Below, piece after piece: positions 46,666 through 54,252 of a DNA stretch of 54,252 nucleotides (its first letter is position 1; each line of letters begins with the position of its first letter). This DNA is from Burkholderiales bacterium RIFOXYD12_FULL_59_19. Its GTDB lineage: Bacteria > Pseudomonadota > Gammaproteobacteria > Burkholderiales > Burkholderiaceae_C. The notes under the pieces are model-generated. The model was not told the DNA's origin. It saw only the letters and a program-made list of their open reading frames with translations, and ran no database searches. The stretch covers positions 1 to 54,252 of the forward strand of contig MESQ01000020.1 in the NCBI GenBank assembly GCA_001771065.1, written 5' to 3'. The translations under genes and the position numbers were made by a program.

Positions 46666-46674
46666 ACTAAGCGC

Positions 46675-47448
46675 ATGTTTTCAAGACTCAAATCCGACGT
46701 TCAATGCATTTTGGAGCGCGACCCGGCGGCGCGCAGTTTCTGGGAAGTGCTGACCTGCTACCCCGGCGTGCATGCCGTGTTGTTGCACCGGCTGGCGCAT
46801 GCCTGTTGGGTGTACAACTTCAAATGGTTGGGACGCTTTATCTCGCACCTGGCCCGCTTTTTGACCGGTATCGAAATCCACCCCGGCGCAAGAATAGGTG
46901 AGCGCGTATTTTTTGACCACGCCATGGGTGTGGTGGTGGGCGAGACCGCTGAAATTGGCGATGGCTGCACCATTTACCAGGGCGTGACGTTGGGCGGTAC
47001 CTCGCTCTACAAGGGCACCAAACGCCACCCTACCTTGGGCCGGGGCGTGGTGGTGGGGGCGGGCGCGCAGGTGCTGGGCGGCTTTACGGTGGGTGACGGC
47101 GCCAAGGTGGGGTCCAACGCGGTGGTCACCAAGCCGGTGCCTGCGGGTGCCACGGCAGTGGGCAACCCGGCGCGCATCATCCAGGCCGAGCTTGACGTCA
47201 AGCGTGAAGAAGTGGCCTCCAAAATGGGTTTTTCTGCCTATGGCGTGACGCAAAGCGACGACCCGTTAAGCCAAGCCATGCGCGGCCTGATCGACAATGC
47301 CGCCACCCAGGAGCACCAGATTGCCATGTTATGGCAAGCCCTGGAAAAACTGACCTGCCAGCGCAATGCCAGTACCGTGGTGCCAGGCGATGCCGCACTG
47401 CATGAACACTTCGAGGCCGACAAGCTCAACCAGCTGGTGGGCAAGTAG
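46675..47448 (+). CDS. cysE: Serine O-acetyltransferase
   Basis: A 257-residue protein with a left-handed beta-helix of hexapeptide repeats ([52 protein letters not shown]). It acetylates serine in cysteine synthesis. The catalytic His-Asp pair is in FFDHAMG. The C-terminal ~60 residues after the helix are longer than usual and do not show the short Ile-terminated tail that binds cysteine synthase. It begins nine bases after the PIN toxin gene. Confidence 0.94.
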   Translation: MFSRLKSDVQCILERDPAARSFWEVLTCYPGVHAVLLHRLAHACWVYNFKWLGRFISHLARFLTGIEIHPGARIGERVFFDHAMGVVVGETAEIGDGCTIYQGVTLGGTSLYKGTKRHPTLGRGVVVGAGAQVLGGFTVGDGAKVGSNAVVTKPVPAGATAVGNPARIIQAELDVKREEVASKMGFSAYGVTQSDDPLSQAMRGLIDNAATQEHQIAMLWQALEKLTCQRNASTVVPGDAALHEHFEADKLNQLVGK

Positions 47449-47489
47449 TCACTGGCATCGCAACAACCCGGCGCGCGTCTGGTGGCGTT

Positions 47490-49595
47490 TTAAAAGCCGC
47501 TTTCCCGAATGACAACGGCGGCGACTCGCTTCAGCAGTTCCCAGGCCATACTTTGGTTTTGACCTTCGATGCGCACGCGGCCACGTGTTTCATGGCGCTC
47601 TGTCAGCGGCTCTTCCAACGCCAGGCGCACACGGTAGAGCGTTTCAACCGGTTGCTCCGGGCGTTCTCCGCTTTGCGTTGCAATGGATCCACCGTGGCGG
47701 GCGTCGAGCATGGCATCAGCGAGTTGAATGTTGCGGGTGGTATCAATGTCAATCACCTTGGCCGCGACGGACCGCCAATGCCGATCTGCCCTAAAGCGGG
47801 CGCTGGCCCCGACCTGAAGGCGATCAATTTGTCGCTGCTCGATATAGGCGTCCACAATCCATTGCCTTGGATCAACCAAAATGCCGATTTGGGTTTTGTT
47901 GTCGACCCAGCTGCCGGGCGCCAGGCTTGGGTCAACATCGAGCCAGACACCCTCAAATTCTGCGCTGACCTGCAATCGGCCGCCCTCATCGCGCAGTGCC
48001 TGGGTTTCGGCAAGTTGTTCATTAAGCCGTTCACTGGTGGCGCGCCGCAGGTCCCTGCCGCTGTCTTCAACCGCAAGACCTGTCAGACGCTGGTTCAATG
48101 CCTCAATGGTTGCGAAGGTGCGTAATCCTCTGGCCTCAAGGTCCGGGGCTTCAAAAAAAACCAGTACTGAGCCAGTTTTCACCTGACCCGGTGGATGAAG
48201 TGCCGCAACGCGGGCGGGAAACGGGGCGAATATGTTTTGTTGCCTTTGCGTGCGGGCGACGCCGGGGCCATCGATATCAAATGGCCAGGGAATGATGAAG
48301 AGGATGAGCAGCAATAGCGCCAGGAATCTGCTCCAGTAACGCCTGCGCTTCCCGGTTTCGCTGGCACGGGCACGCCAAACTGAGAATTCTGACCACAAGG
48401 GTCGCAAGATGAACCAGACCACCTCAACCCCAAACAGGAAAATACCCAACACTTTAAAAAATAGGAGGTACACCGCGATGGCGATGGCAAGAAAAATCAC
48501 GGCGCGGTAAATCCAGGTGGCCAGCGCAAAGGCAATCAGTGCGCGTCGCCAGGTTGGGCTTAAGGGTTCCGGGTCAGGTTCAGACCAGCCCAGCAGGGTG
48601 CGCCGCAACCAGGTGCGGGCAAGGGCGGCAGATCGGTCATGGAGATTAGGAAAATCAAGGATATCCGAGAGGATGAAATAACCGTCAAAACGCATGAAAG
48701 GACTGGCGTTCAGCGCCAGGGACAGCACCCAACCGGTCGTTGCCAAATACAGCATCGCCTGGCGCAGTGGCCCATCGGTGAGCAGTGCCCATGCCAGGGT
48801 GGCCAGACCGGCCAGCGCCATTTCCACGGTCATGCCAGCTGCTGAAACGGCCAGGCGTTGGCGGTGCGAGCGCAGCTTCCAGGCCTCGCTGGTGTCGGTG
48901 TAGAGCATGGGCCAAAGCACCACAAAAGCCATGCCCATGTGCGAAACCCGCACGCCGAAATGGGTGGCGACCAGCGCGTGGCCAAGTTCATGGCCTATTT
49001 TGGAAATCACCAGGGCCAACAAAAAACCGCTGAGTCCGGCCAGCGTGAAGCTTTCGACCACGCTGTGGGTAAAGCTATCCCATTGCCTTGCCACAAGTAC
49101 CATGCCCATCACGCAGCCACTCAAAATCAAGGCTAAACCGGTAGGTGACAACAAGGGTCGAACCAACGGCAGAACCGAAGTCAACCAGCGCTCGGGTCGT
49201 ACCAGTGGGATACGGATAAACAGGTAATGGTGCAGCCACCAGCGCCAATGTTGCCAGCCAGTTTCTGCGCCTTGTGTCGCCAGACGATCCACCCCTTGCA
49301 GGGTAGGGCGTAGCAGCCGATGACGCTCCAAAAAATGGGCAAAGGCTTCTATTTGTTCCGGATCCGGTGCCAGTGGCGTGGTGCTGCCAATGTCTTCGGC
49401 CATCTGGGATGGCTGGCCTGGCCAACGCAGTAAACACTCAAATTCGAGCCATCCAATGCGAAAAAACCGGTTGGTGACCGGGTCTTGAATCGACCACGCC
49501 GGGGCGCCATCTTTGTCTGGTGCTGCTTCGTGCAGGCGAAGATCCTCCCGCAGTGGCGCCAGGGTGGCTGATGACAAGCTCACCAGCCGCTCCAT
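47490..49595 (-). CDS. M50 site-2-protease-like protein fused to a HlyD-type domain
   Basis: A 701-residue membrane protein. Residues 1-100 look like a small winged-helix (PqqD-like) domain. Residues 120-430 are a multi-pass M50 domain with HELGHALVATHFG (His202, Glu203, His206) and LNASPFMRFDGYF (the NxxPxxxxDG motif), so a zinc protease is likely. Residues ~440-701 are a HlyD-like periplasmic part with coiled coil. Such fusions occur with adaptors and TolC near large surface proteins; substrate unknown. It overlaps the upstream adaptor gene by 16 bases and is last in the operon. Confidence 0.88.
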   Translation of the reverse strand: MERLVSLSSATLAPLREDLRLHEAAPDKDGAPAWSIQDPVTNRFFRIGWLEFECLLRWPGQPSQMAEDIGSTTPLAPDPEQIEAFAHFLERHRLLRPTLQGVDRLATQGAETGWQHWRWWLHHYLFIRIPLVRPERWLTSVLPLVRPLLSPTGLALILSGCVMGMVLVARQWDSFTHSVVESFTLAGLSGFLLALVISKIGHELGHALVATHFGVRVSHMGMAFVVLWPMLYTDTSEAWKLRSHRQRLAVSAAGMTVEMALAGLATLAWALLTDGPLRQAMLYLATTGWVLSLALNASPFMRFDGYFILSDILDFPNLHDRSAALARTWLRRTLLGWSEPDPEPLSPTWRRALIAFALATWIYRAVIFLAIAIAVYLLFFKVLGIFLFGVEVVWFILRPLWSEFSVWRARASETGKRRRYWSRFLALLLLILFIIPWPFDIDGPGVARTQRQQNIFAPFPARVAALHPPGQVKTGSVLVFFEAPDLEARGLRTFATIEALNQRLTGLAVEDSGRDLRRATSERLNEQLAETQALRDEGGRLQVSAEFEGVWLDVDPSLAPGSWVDNKTQIGILVDPRQWIVDAYIEQRQIDRLQVGASARFRADRHWRSVAAKVIDIDTTRNIQLADAMLDARHGGSIATQSGERPEQPVETLYRVRLALEEPLTERHETRGRVRIEGQNQSMAWELLKRVAAVVIRESGF

Positions 49596-50932
49596 TCCCG
49601 CAGCGTCGCCAGGGGCCGACGCAGCAGGTAATAGCCAAGAAAGACCTGGTCGCCATAGACCTTGGCAGTGCCCCTGATGCCAATACGTGCCAGACTGTTC
49701 GGGTCGTCAAAGACGGCGCGCAGCCGATAGCTGGCAATGCCTTCTGACGACAGGACTGCCTGGTAACTGGTTTCGATGATTCTGGCATCCAGTGGGGAAA
49801 GAGGTTTGATCGTGAGAAAAAGTTTGACCGTTGCCCCTGGTTCCAGCGCAATGGCATCGGACACCGGCAGATGAATAAGCACCCCGGGCCTGGCTGGATT
49901 GGCCAACTGCATGATCCGCTCCCCAGTACTGACCGGGCGACCTAGCCAGTCATCCGGATCGCCAAACACCGCAATGCCATCATGGCTGGCAACGATGTCG
50001 ATGCGCGCCAACTGGGCTTGCACGGCGGCCAGTTCAGCGCGCTTTTCATAGGCACGTCCGCCCAGTAAAGCTAAATCACCTTTACTTTGTGCGCTGTCAA
50101 AGGCCTTTTGACTGGTTGCCAGCAGTTCGGCATCGGCCACAGCGATGGACTTCTGTGCGATTTGCAGACGGTTGCGCAAAGTGGTGTCATCCAGAGAAAA
50201 AAGCAACTGGCCCTGTCGGACTGCTTGATTTGGGCGCACATGGATGGTTTTGATCACACCATCAAGCGGTGATGCAATGGCGGCTGAATCCAGGGCGATC
50301 ACCTCGGCTGGTGCAAGTGCCGTTTGGTGTATCGGCAAAAAGAAGAGTAAACCCAGGAGCAATGCGATCAGGCTACGTTGTGGTGTGCTTGACTGGTGCC
50401 AACGGCGGCTCCAGGATGATTTGGGCGGACCAGACAGCATTTCCCAACAGTAGCTCCAGGTTTGGGCCACCTGAGTCAATGCCTGAATCTGATGTTCGTG
50501 TGGCGCTTGCTCCAGCAAAAAACATACCCAAGCCTCAATTTCTCCGGTTCGCCGACGCAGCGCCAGCGCGAAAACGCCGTTCGGCCACCATTCGTTCCAG
50601 CCGTCCAGCACGCCGGGAGGAATGTTGGCGCTGTCGGACGGAGGCACAAACCAGCCGGGATGGGCTTCCAGTTGTTGCCTTAACCATGGCCAGGTGCGGT
50701 GCAACCAGACCAGATACGGACTGTCTTCGGTGGGACGGGCCAGGCCTGAAACGGTGAGCAAGTGGCTGTCCTTGTCACCGCCTGCAAAAACCAGCGCCTG
50801 GCGAAAGGTGAGTAGGCTGTAGGCATCGTTGGCCATGCTGAAGCCAAGTTCTGACAGGGTGTTGCATGCGCGGGCGCGGGCCTCCAGCGCAGCGCTCAAG
50901 TTTGCTGGCGAAACGTCAGTCGGGGAATTCAT
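49580..50932 (-). CDS. HlyD-like membrane adaptor with N-terminal GAF-like region
   Basis: A 450-residue protein. Residues 1-190 are a cytoplasmic region (sensor-like, perhaps GAF). One membrane segment (SLIALLLGLLFFLPIHQTAL) is at about 190-215. A HlyD/biotinyl-lipoyl part follows: IASPLDGVIKTIHVRPNQAV, coiled coil, then VASHDGIAVFGDPDDWLGRP. This places the adaptor in the inner membrane with its core in the periplasm. ATG 50932 is taken; a longer frame starts inside the preceding adaptor gene. It should act with TolC and the M50 protein. Confidence 0.85.
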   Translation of the reverse strand: MNSPTDVSPANLSAALEARARACNTLSELGFSMANDAYSLLTFRQALVFAGGDKDSHLLTVSGLARPTEDSPYLVWLHRTWPWLRQQLEAHPGWFVPPSDSANIPPGVLDGWNEWWPNGVFALALRRRTGEIEAWVCFLLEQAPHEHQIQALTQVAQTWSYCWEMLSGPPKSSWSRRWHQSSTPQRSLIALLLGLLFFLPIHQTALAPAEVIALDSAAIASPLDGVIKTIHVRPNQAVRQGQLLFSLDDTTLRNRLQIAQKSIAVADAELLATSQKAFDSAQSKGDLALLGGRAYEKRAELAAVQAQLARIDIVASHDGIAVFGDPDDWLGRPVSTGERIMQLANPARPGVLIHLPVSDAIALEPGATVKLFLTIKPLSPLDARIIETSYQAVLSSEGIASYRLRAVFDDPNSLARIGIRGTAKVYGDQVFLGYYLLRRPLATLREWSGW

Positions 50933-50942
50933 GCCGGCAGAT

Positions 50943-51713
50943 TCAGGGCCCGTTGACCCGGGCAATACCGGTCATGCCGGCCAGGAGCCCGACCGGTCGG
51001 CCATCAATGCGTGCTTCCAGTTCCAGGGTTTGAGACACTGCGTCAACGCGGGCATTCATGGCCGTGATTTTGGCCAAATAGGTTTTGCCCGTCTCATCGA
51101 TATCCACCTCAAACGGGGTGCCAATGCGCAGACTGCGCAGCAATTTTGACGGGACATTGAGACGCAGTTTCAGCGGCCCATCGCTGACCATTTCGACCAG
51201 CGGCGTTCCCATGGTGACCCCTTGGAACGGTTTGGCGTGTAACTTCACGATCCGACCTGAAAACGGGGCAAGCACTGTGCATTGCGCGATCAGCGTGCGT
51301 GATACCGCGATGGTGGCCTTGGCCCGGTCAGCGGCAGCGGCGGCCAGTGTGACTTCCATGTCTCCTGCCGCTTCGAGCTTGCGCAGATTGTTTTTGGTTT
51401 CCAGGGTTTCCCTGGCCATGGCGTAGTCTGCTTCGGCCATTTGCAGTTTGGCATTGGCTTCACTGCAATCAAAAGCAACAATCACGCGCCCCTTGCTGAC
51501 GGCAGACCCGAGCGAGGCGTTCAGGGTGGTGATACGGCCCACCATTTGTGAGGCCAGCGTTGTCTCCAGTTCGGCGCTCAGCAACACCCTGATGGCGTTG
51601 GGGGCGTTTGCTGCATCGGTGTGTGCTGAGGGGGGCGAGGTCTGGGCAGCAGCAACAATAGAGCTCAGAAGTGTGGTGCTTGCAAGTCGTTTTAAGCTGA
51701 AGGTGAGCTTCAT
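50943..51713 (-). CDS. Periplasmic adaptor (HlyD/RND-type)
   Basis: A 256-residue protein with a signal peptide (about residues 1-22, MKLTFSLKRLASTTLLSSIV). A barrel-sandwich/lipoyl domain (TTLNASLGSAVSKGRVIVAF), a coiled-coil hairpin (about 80-130) and VLAPFSGRIVKLHAKPFQGV follow. It is a short adaptor with no membrane anchor. ATG 51713 overlaps the TolC-like gene's stop (ATGA). Confidence 0.87.
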   Translation of the reverse strand: MKLTFSLKRLASTTLLSSIVAAAQTSPPSAHTDAANAPNAIRVLLSAELETTLASQMVGRITTLNASLGSAVSKGRVIVAFDCSEANAKLQMAEADYAMARETLETKNNLRKLEAAGDMEVTLAAAAADRAKATIAVSRTLIAQCTVLAPFSGRIVKLHAKPFQGVTMGTPLVEMVSDGPLKLRLNVPSKLLRSLRIGTPFEVDIDETGKTYLAKITAMNARVDAVSQTLELEARIDGRPVGLLAGMTGIARVNGP

Positions 51714-53230
51714 TTTTTGAACGCGGTGGATTGCCACTCTGCCATGGTTTTCTCCATGGTGCTGCCCAAAGTTTTGATGTCGTGACCGTCAATGGTTTCG
51801 GGCAGCACGTCCAGACCGACCGAGTTGTACAGACGGCCCCAGGCGGCTTGGGCATTGGAGTAGGACGCGTAGCGCTGATACTCGGCCAACAGGGCCCTGG
51901 CTTCACTGCGGATGACCTCCAGCTCCGAATCAAAGTGGGTTTTGGCTGCCGCTTTGGCAAAACTTAAAAGACTCTGATCCACCCGCAGGCTTTCCTCGGA
52001 GAATTGCAGTTCTGACAGCGCCAGAGCGTATCGCTGAACACCAACACGAACTTGTGTCAGGACCGCCATGGACAGTGCCATGCGGCGCATGTCGTCGGTC
52101 TTGTTCTGGTTTGCCTGTGCCTTTTCCAGCGCGGGCAACTGCGTTAGTTTGAGCATGTTCCAGGACAGACGGATGCCGGTATCGATCCAGTTGCTGTTGT
52201 AGTTGAAGCGGTTTGAATCGTATTGGGCACCCAAATCGACGCTGACGTTGGGCCACAACAAAATCTTGGCTGCCTTGATGTCATTTTCTGTCACGCGCTT
52301 GCGGTACCACTCTTCCATGATTTCCGGCCGCTTTTCAAGCGCCATGCGTTCAAGGTCTTCAAGATGGGTTGGAACCGTTGGCAGGGCTTGCTCCTTTTCA
52401 TCTGCCAGCGTGTAGGGTGTACCCGGCTGCACCGACATGAGTGCACTTAGTTCGGCACGGGCCAATTCCAGGTCTTGACGGCGCAAGGTGAGCAGATTGA
52501 CGGCGTCAAGCAAAGCGCGCTGGTACGCCAAGACCTGAGGCTGAGGCATCAGTCCATCTCTTTGCACCAGTTTGGCGCGCTCCAGGGCCCGATTCACCCG
52601 CATGAGCAAGACATCGACCCGGCCAATGAGGCGCTGGGACCCCAAGGCTCGCCAGTAACTGTTGCGGACGTCCTGCAGAACATTTTGAACCACCTTGCGC
52701 CGACGCTCTTCGCTCATCAGCACTTGGTCTGCTTTCTGCTGCGCGCGGTAGTACGACACCCCAAAATCAAGCGCGTTCCAGGAGAAGGTCAGGTTGGCCA
52801 GTGTCCGATCCCGGTCCTGGGACGTTGACGGGCGCAGCGATTCGATGCGGTCTTCAATGCCAATGGAACGCCCCCCGGAGTCGTTGTTTCGGCTCACATA
52901 ACCAGCGCCCGCCACCAGTCGGGGCAACATTTCGTAACTGGCTACGTCGCTGAGGCTTCTGCTAAGTGCGTCTTCCATCAGCTTGAGGCGATAGTCCAGG
53001 TTGTACTTGAGGGCCCGGGCTGACGCTTCGTGAAACGTAATCGGATGCGTAAAAGGCTCCTGGTCGGCGTACATGGTTTGCAGGTCTTGCGTCACACGAT
53101 CGTGAATTTCCGCGTTAGAGAAAGGTTGCGTTGTGACGGTGCCGCAACCAGCCAGTAGCACCGCAGTACTGCAAAAAACCATTTTGCATACAGAGAAAGC
53201 AGAGGGTTGTTGTGTAGAAATCATGGTCAT
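51710..53230 (-). CDS. TolC family outer-membrane lipoprotein
   Basis: A 506-residue protein with a lipoprotein signal (STAVLLAGCG, lipobox LLAGC near residue 28) and the repeated helical domains of outer-membrane efflux proteins (LTFSWNALDFGVSYYRAQQK; WPNVSVDLGAQYDSNRFNYN; IRLSWNMLKL). It should form the outer-membrane channel for the two adaptors encoded next. The start MTMISTQQPS at 53230 or two codons later is chosen; the longer frame overlaps the surface-protein gene. Confidence 0.88.
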   Translation of the reverse strand: MTMISTQQPSAFSVCKMVFCSTAVLLAGCGTVTTQPFSNAEIHDRVTQDLQTMYADQEPFTHPITFHEASARALKYNLDYRLKLMEDALSRSLSDVASYEMLPRLVAGAGYVSRNNDSGGRSIGIEDRIESLRPSTSQDRDRTLANLTFSWNALDFGVSYYRAQQKADQVLMSEERRRKVVQNVLQDVRNSYWRALGSQRLIGRVDVLLMRVNRALERAKLVQRDGLMPQPQVLAYQRALLDAVNLLTLRRQDLELARAELSALMSVQPGTPYTLADEKEQALPTVPTHLEDLERMALEKRPEIMEEWYRKRVTENDIKAAKILLWPNVSVDLGAQYDSNRFNYNSNWIDTGIRLSWNMLKLTQLPALEKAQANQNKTDDMRRMALSMAVLTQVRVGVQRYALALSELQFSEESLRVDQSLLSFAKAAAKTHFDSELEVIRSEARALLAEYQRYASYSNAQAAWGRLYNSVGLDVLPETIDGHDIKTLGSTMEKTMAEWQSTAFKK

Positions 53231-53234
53231 GTCT

Positions 53235-54252
53235 TTATAAAGTGCTGGCATGGCTGCGGTGTGGGTTGCGGGCGGACACCCGCAATTGCTCGGTGAACGA
53301 TGGTGCCGCGCGTCGGGTTGGGGGCAGCTTGTCGCTGCTGGCAAGCCATTTGTTCTTGTTATGGTTTGTCTGTGCGGGGACTTCGGAGTCTTGATGTTCT
53401 TGCGCCACTTGATCTACCGGAGGTTGTGGTGTGTTTTCAGGCGTGTCCGCCTGAAACAGCTCTGGTGTTGGAAGGAGTCTGTCGCTGCTTAAATTGATGC
53501 GACTTAAACGGCCATTAACTTCATGGTCCAGGACTTCTGCCTGGGCCCGAGAGGAACGAATGGCATGTTGTACGTACAAAGAGACATCGTTACCCAGTCC
53601 AGCGCCAATAGATTGGCTTTGAATTTCGCCATAGCGCACCACATTTGGCGCGCTGAAACCAGCCGAGTCGGTGGCGGCACGAGCTTGCTGTAAATTTTCT
53701 ACCACGCTGTTGATGAAGACCGCCAGGTTCAAGGGTACAGGTAACCGGACAATACGATCAACAGCGACTCCGCTGAAGAAGACATTCGGGTCAGGTGCCT
53801 GGTCTCCCCCGAGTGGCGTGGAGAAATTGGACGGTTGTAGGGGCCTGTCCCTGGGTACGGTATCTGTGGTCACGATTTCGGGTGGTACGAAATCCGACAG
53901 CTCGACAAAGGGTTGATCTTCAACGACCGGCTCGACCGGCAAGGGCGGGACAACGACGGGGTCAATGATCACCGGCGGCACAACAACCGGATCAACAACA
54001 ACTGGCGGCTCCACAACCGGATCGACAACGGCCGTGACCGTGATACTCACGGTCGCGGTCTCGGTGATGCCAGCGCTGGTCACGCTGTAGGTGTAGCTGT
54101 CAAGACCGTTGAAGTCTGCCACCGGCGTGTAGGTGATGGTTTTGTCGCCATTGACCGTGACCGTGCCATGTGCGCCTTGGGTGACGGCGCTTATGGTCGT
54201 TGTGCCACTGAAGTTGTCGTTAGCCAGCACACTTGTGATGACCGGTGTGTCC
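53235..54252 (-). CDS. Large surface protein with cadherin/VCBS-like repeat, C-terminal part
   Basis: A frame open at the right window edge; about 338 residues are visible. It starts in [16 protein letters not shown] and [20 protein letters not shown], then [10 protein letters not shown], the end of a cadherin-like/VCBS repeat of the type found in giant adhesins. A Pro/Val-rich linker ([19 protein letters not shown]) follows, then about 230 residues of low-complexity C-terminus with no RTX repeats or LPXTG. A surface anchor or secretion signal may lie there. It precedes the TolC-adaptor-protease genes and is their probable cargo. Confidence 0.8.
   Translation of the reverse strand, partial: DTPVITSVLANDNFSGTTTISAVTQGAHGTVTVNGDKTITYTPVADFNGLDSYTYSVTSAGITETATVSITVTAVVDPVVEPPVVVDPVVVPPVIIDPVVVPPLPVEPVVEDQPFVELSDFVPPEIVTTDTVPRDRPLQPSNFSTPLGGDQAPDPNVFFSGVAVDRIVRLPVPLNLAVFINSVVENLQQARAATDSAGFSAPNVVRYGEIQSQSIGAGLGNDVSLYVQHAIRSSRAQAEVLDHEVNGRLSRINLSSDRLLPTPELFQADTPENTPQPPVDQVAQEHQDSEVPAQTNHNKNKWLASSDKLPPTRRAAPSFTEQLRVSARNPHRSHASTL

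Overview
The window is high-GC bacterial DNA whose proteins look like those of a betaproteobacterium of the order Burkholderiales, most like Comamonadaceae (Rhodoferax/Polaromonas-type). This is judged from the character of the RelA, CysE, SuhB, TrmJ and thiamine proteins and from the REP-like palindromes; no search was run. The housekeeping genes are ordinary. The first half is a large, complete type III-A CRISPR-Cas locus.

Layout. 1-641: truncated LON-substrate-binding-domain gene. 789-1414: AbrB-type antitoxin with a Doc toxin. 1636-6648: CRISPR array of 72 repeats (hand count), read on the minus strand, with a candidate terminator at its left end. 6858-23765: about 19 tightly packed minus-strand genes. 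In order of transcription these are a NE0113-type CARF protein, csm1 (cas10), csm2, csm3, a DUF2281-like antitoxin with a MazF/PemK-like toxin, csm4, csm5, an unknown small protein, hepT, mntA, a Nudix hydrolase, a CARF-adenosine deaminase (Cad1), a CARF-nuclease (Card1/Can2 type), cas6, cas2, cas1, a degenerate Cas1-like protein and a second cas2. The array follows. No Csm6 is present. Three CARF proteins should read the cyclic oligoadenylate made by Csm1. One edits adenine nucleotides and one cuts nucleic acid. A Nudix enzyme is translationally coupled to the deaminase, and two toxin-antitoxin modules sit inside the operon.

23845-31048: thiamine region. A TPP riboswitch precedes thiM-thiE-thiD on the plus strand. 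A second TPP riboswitch precedes cytX-thiO-thiS-thiG-thiE2 on the minus strand, so salvage, thiazole synthesis and pyrimidine uptake are controlled by the same ligand. Small palindromic REP-like elements lie in and between these genes and inside the neighbouring ygiQ.

31184-47448: core genes. These are a YgiQ radical-SAM protein, an EnvZ/OmpR-like two-component pair, a SIMPL-domain protein, a sulP/usp/DksA-like cluster, a DsrE-like lipoprotein, 3-hydroxybutyrate dehydrogenase, an alpha/beta hydrolase, RelA, SuhB, TrmJ, a FitAB-type toxin-antitoxin pair and CysE.

47490-54252: a minus-strand envelope or secretion operon. It runs from a large cadherin/VCBS-like repeat surface protein (cut by the window end) through a TolC-like lipoprotein, a periplasmic adaptor and a membrane-anchored HlyD-like adaptor to an M50 metalloprotease fused to a HlyD-like domain. 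No ABC ATPase is visible.

The best candidate for something new is the multi-effector type III-A operon, in particular the chain HepT-MntA / Nudix-Cad1 / Card1 and the doubled adaptation module.
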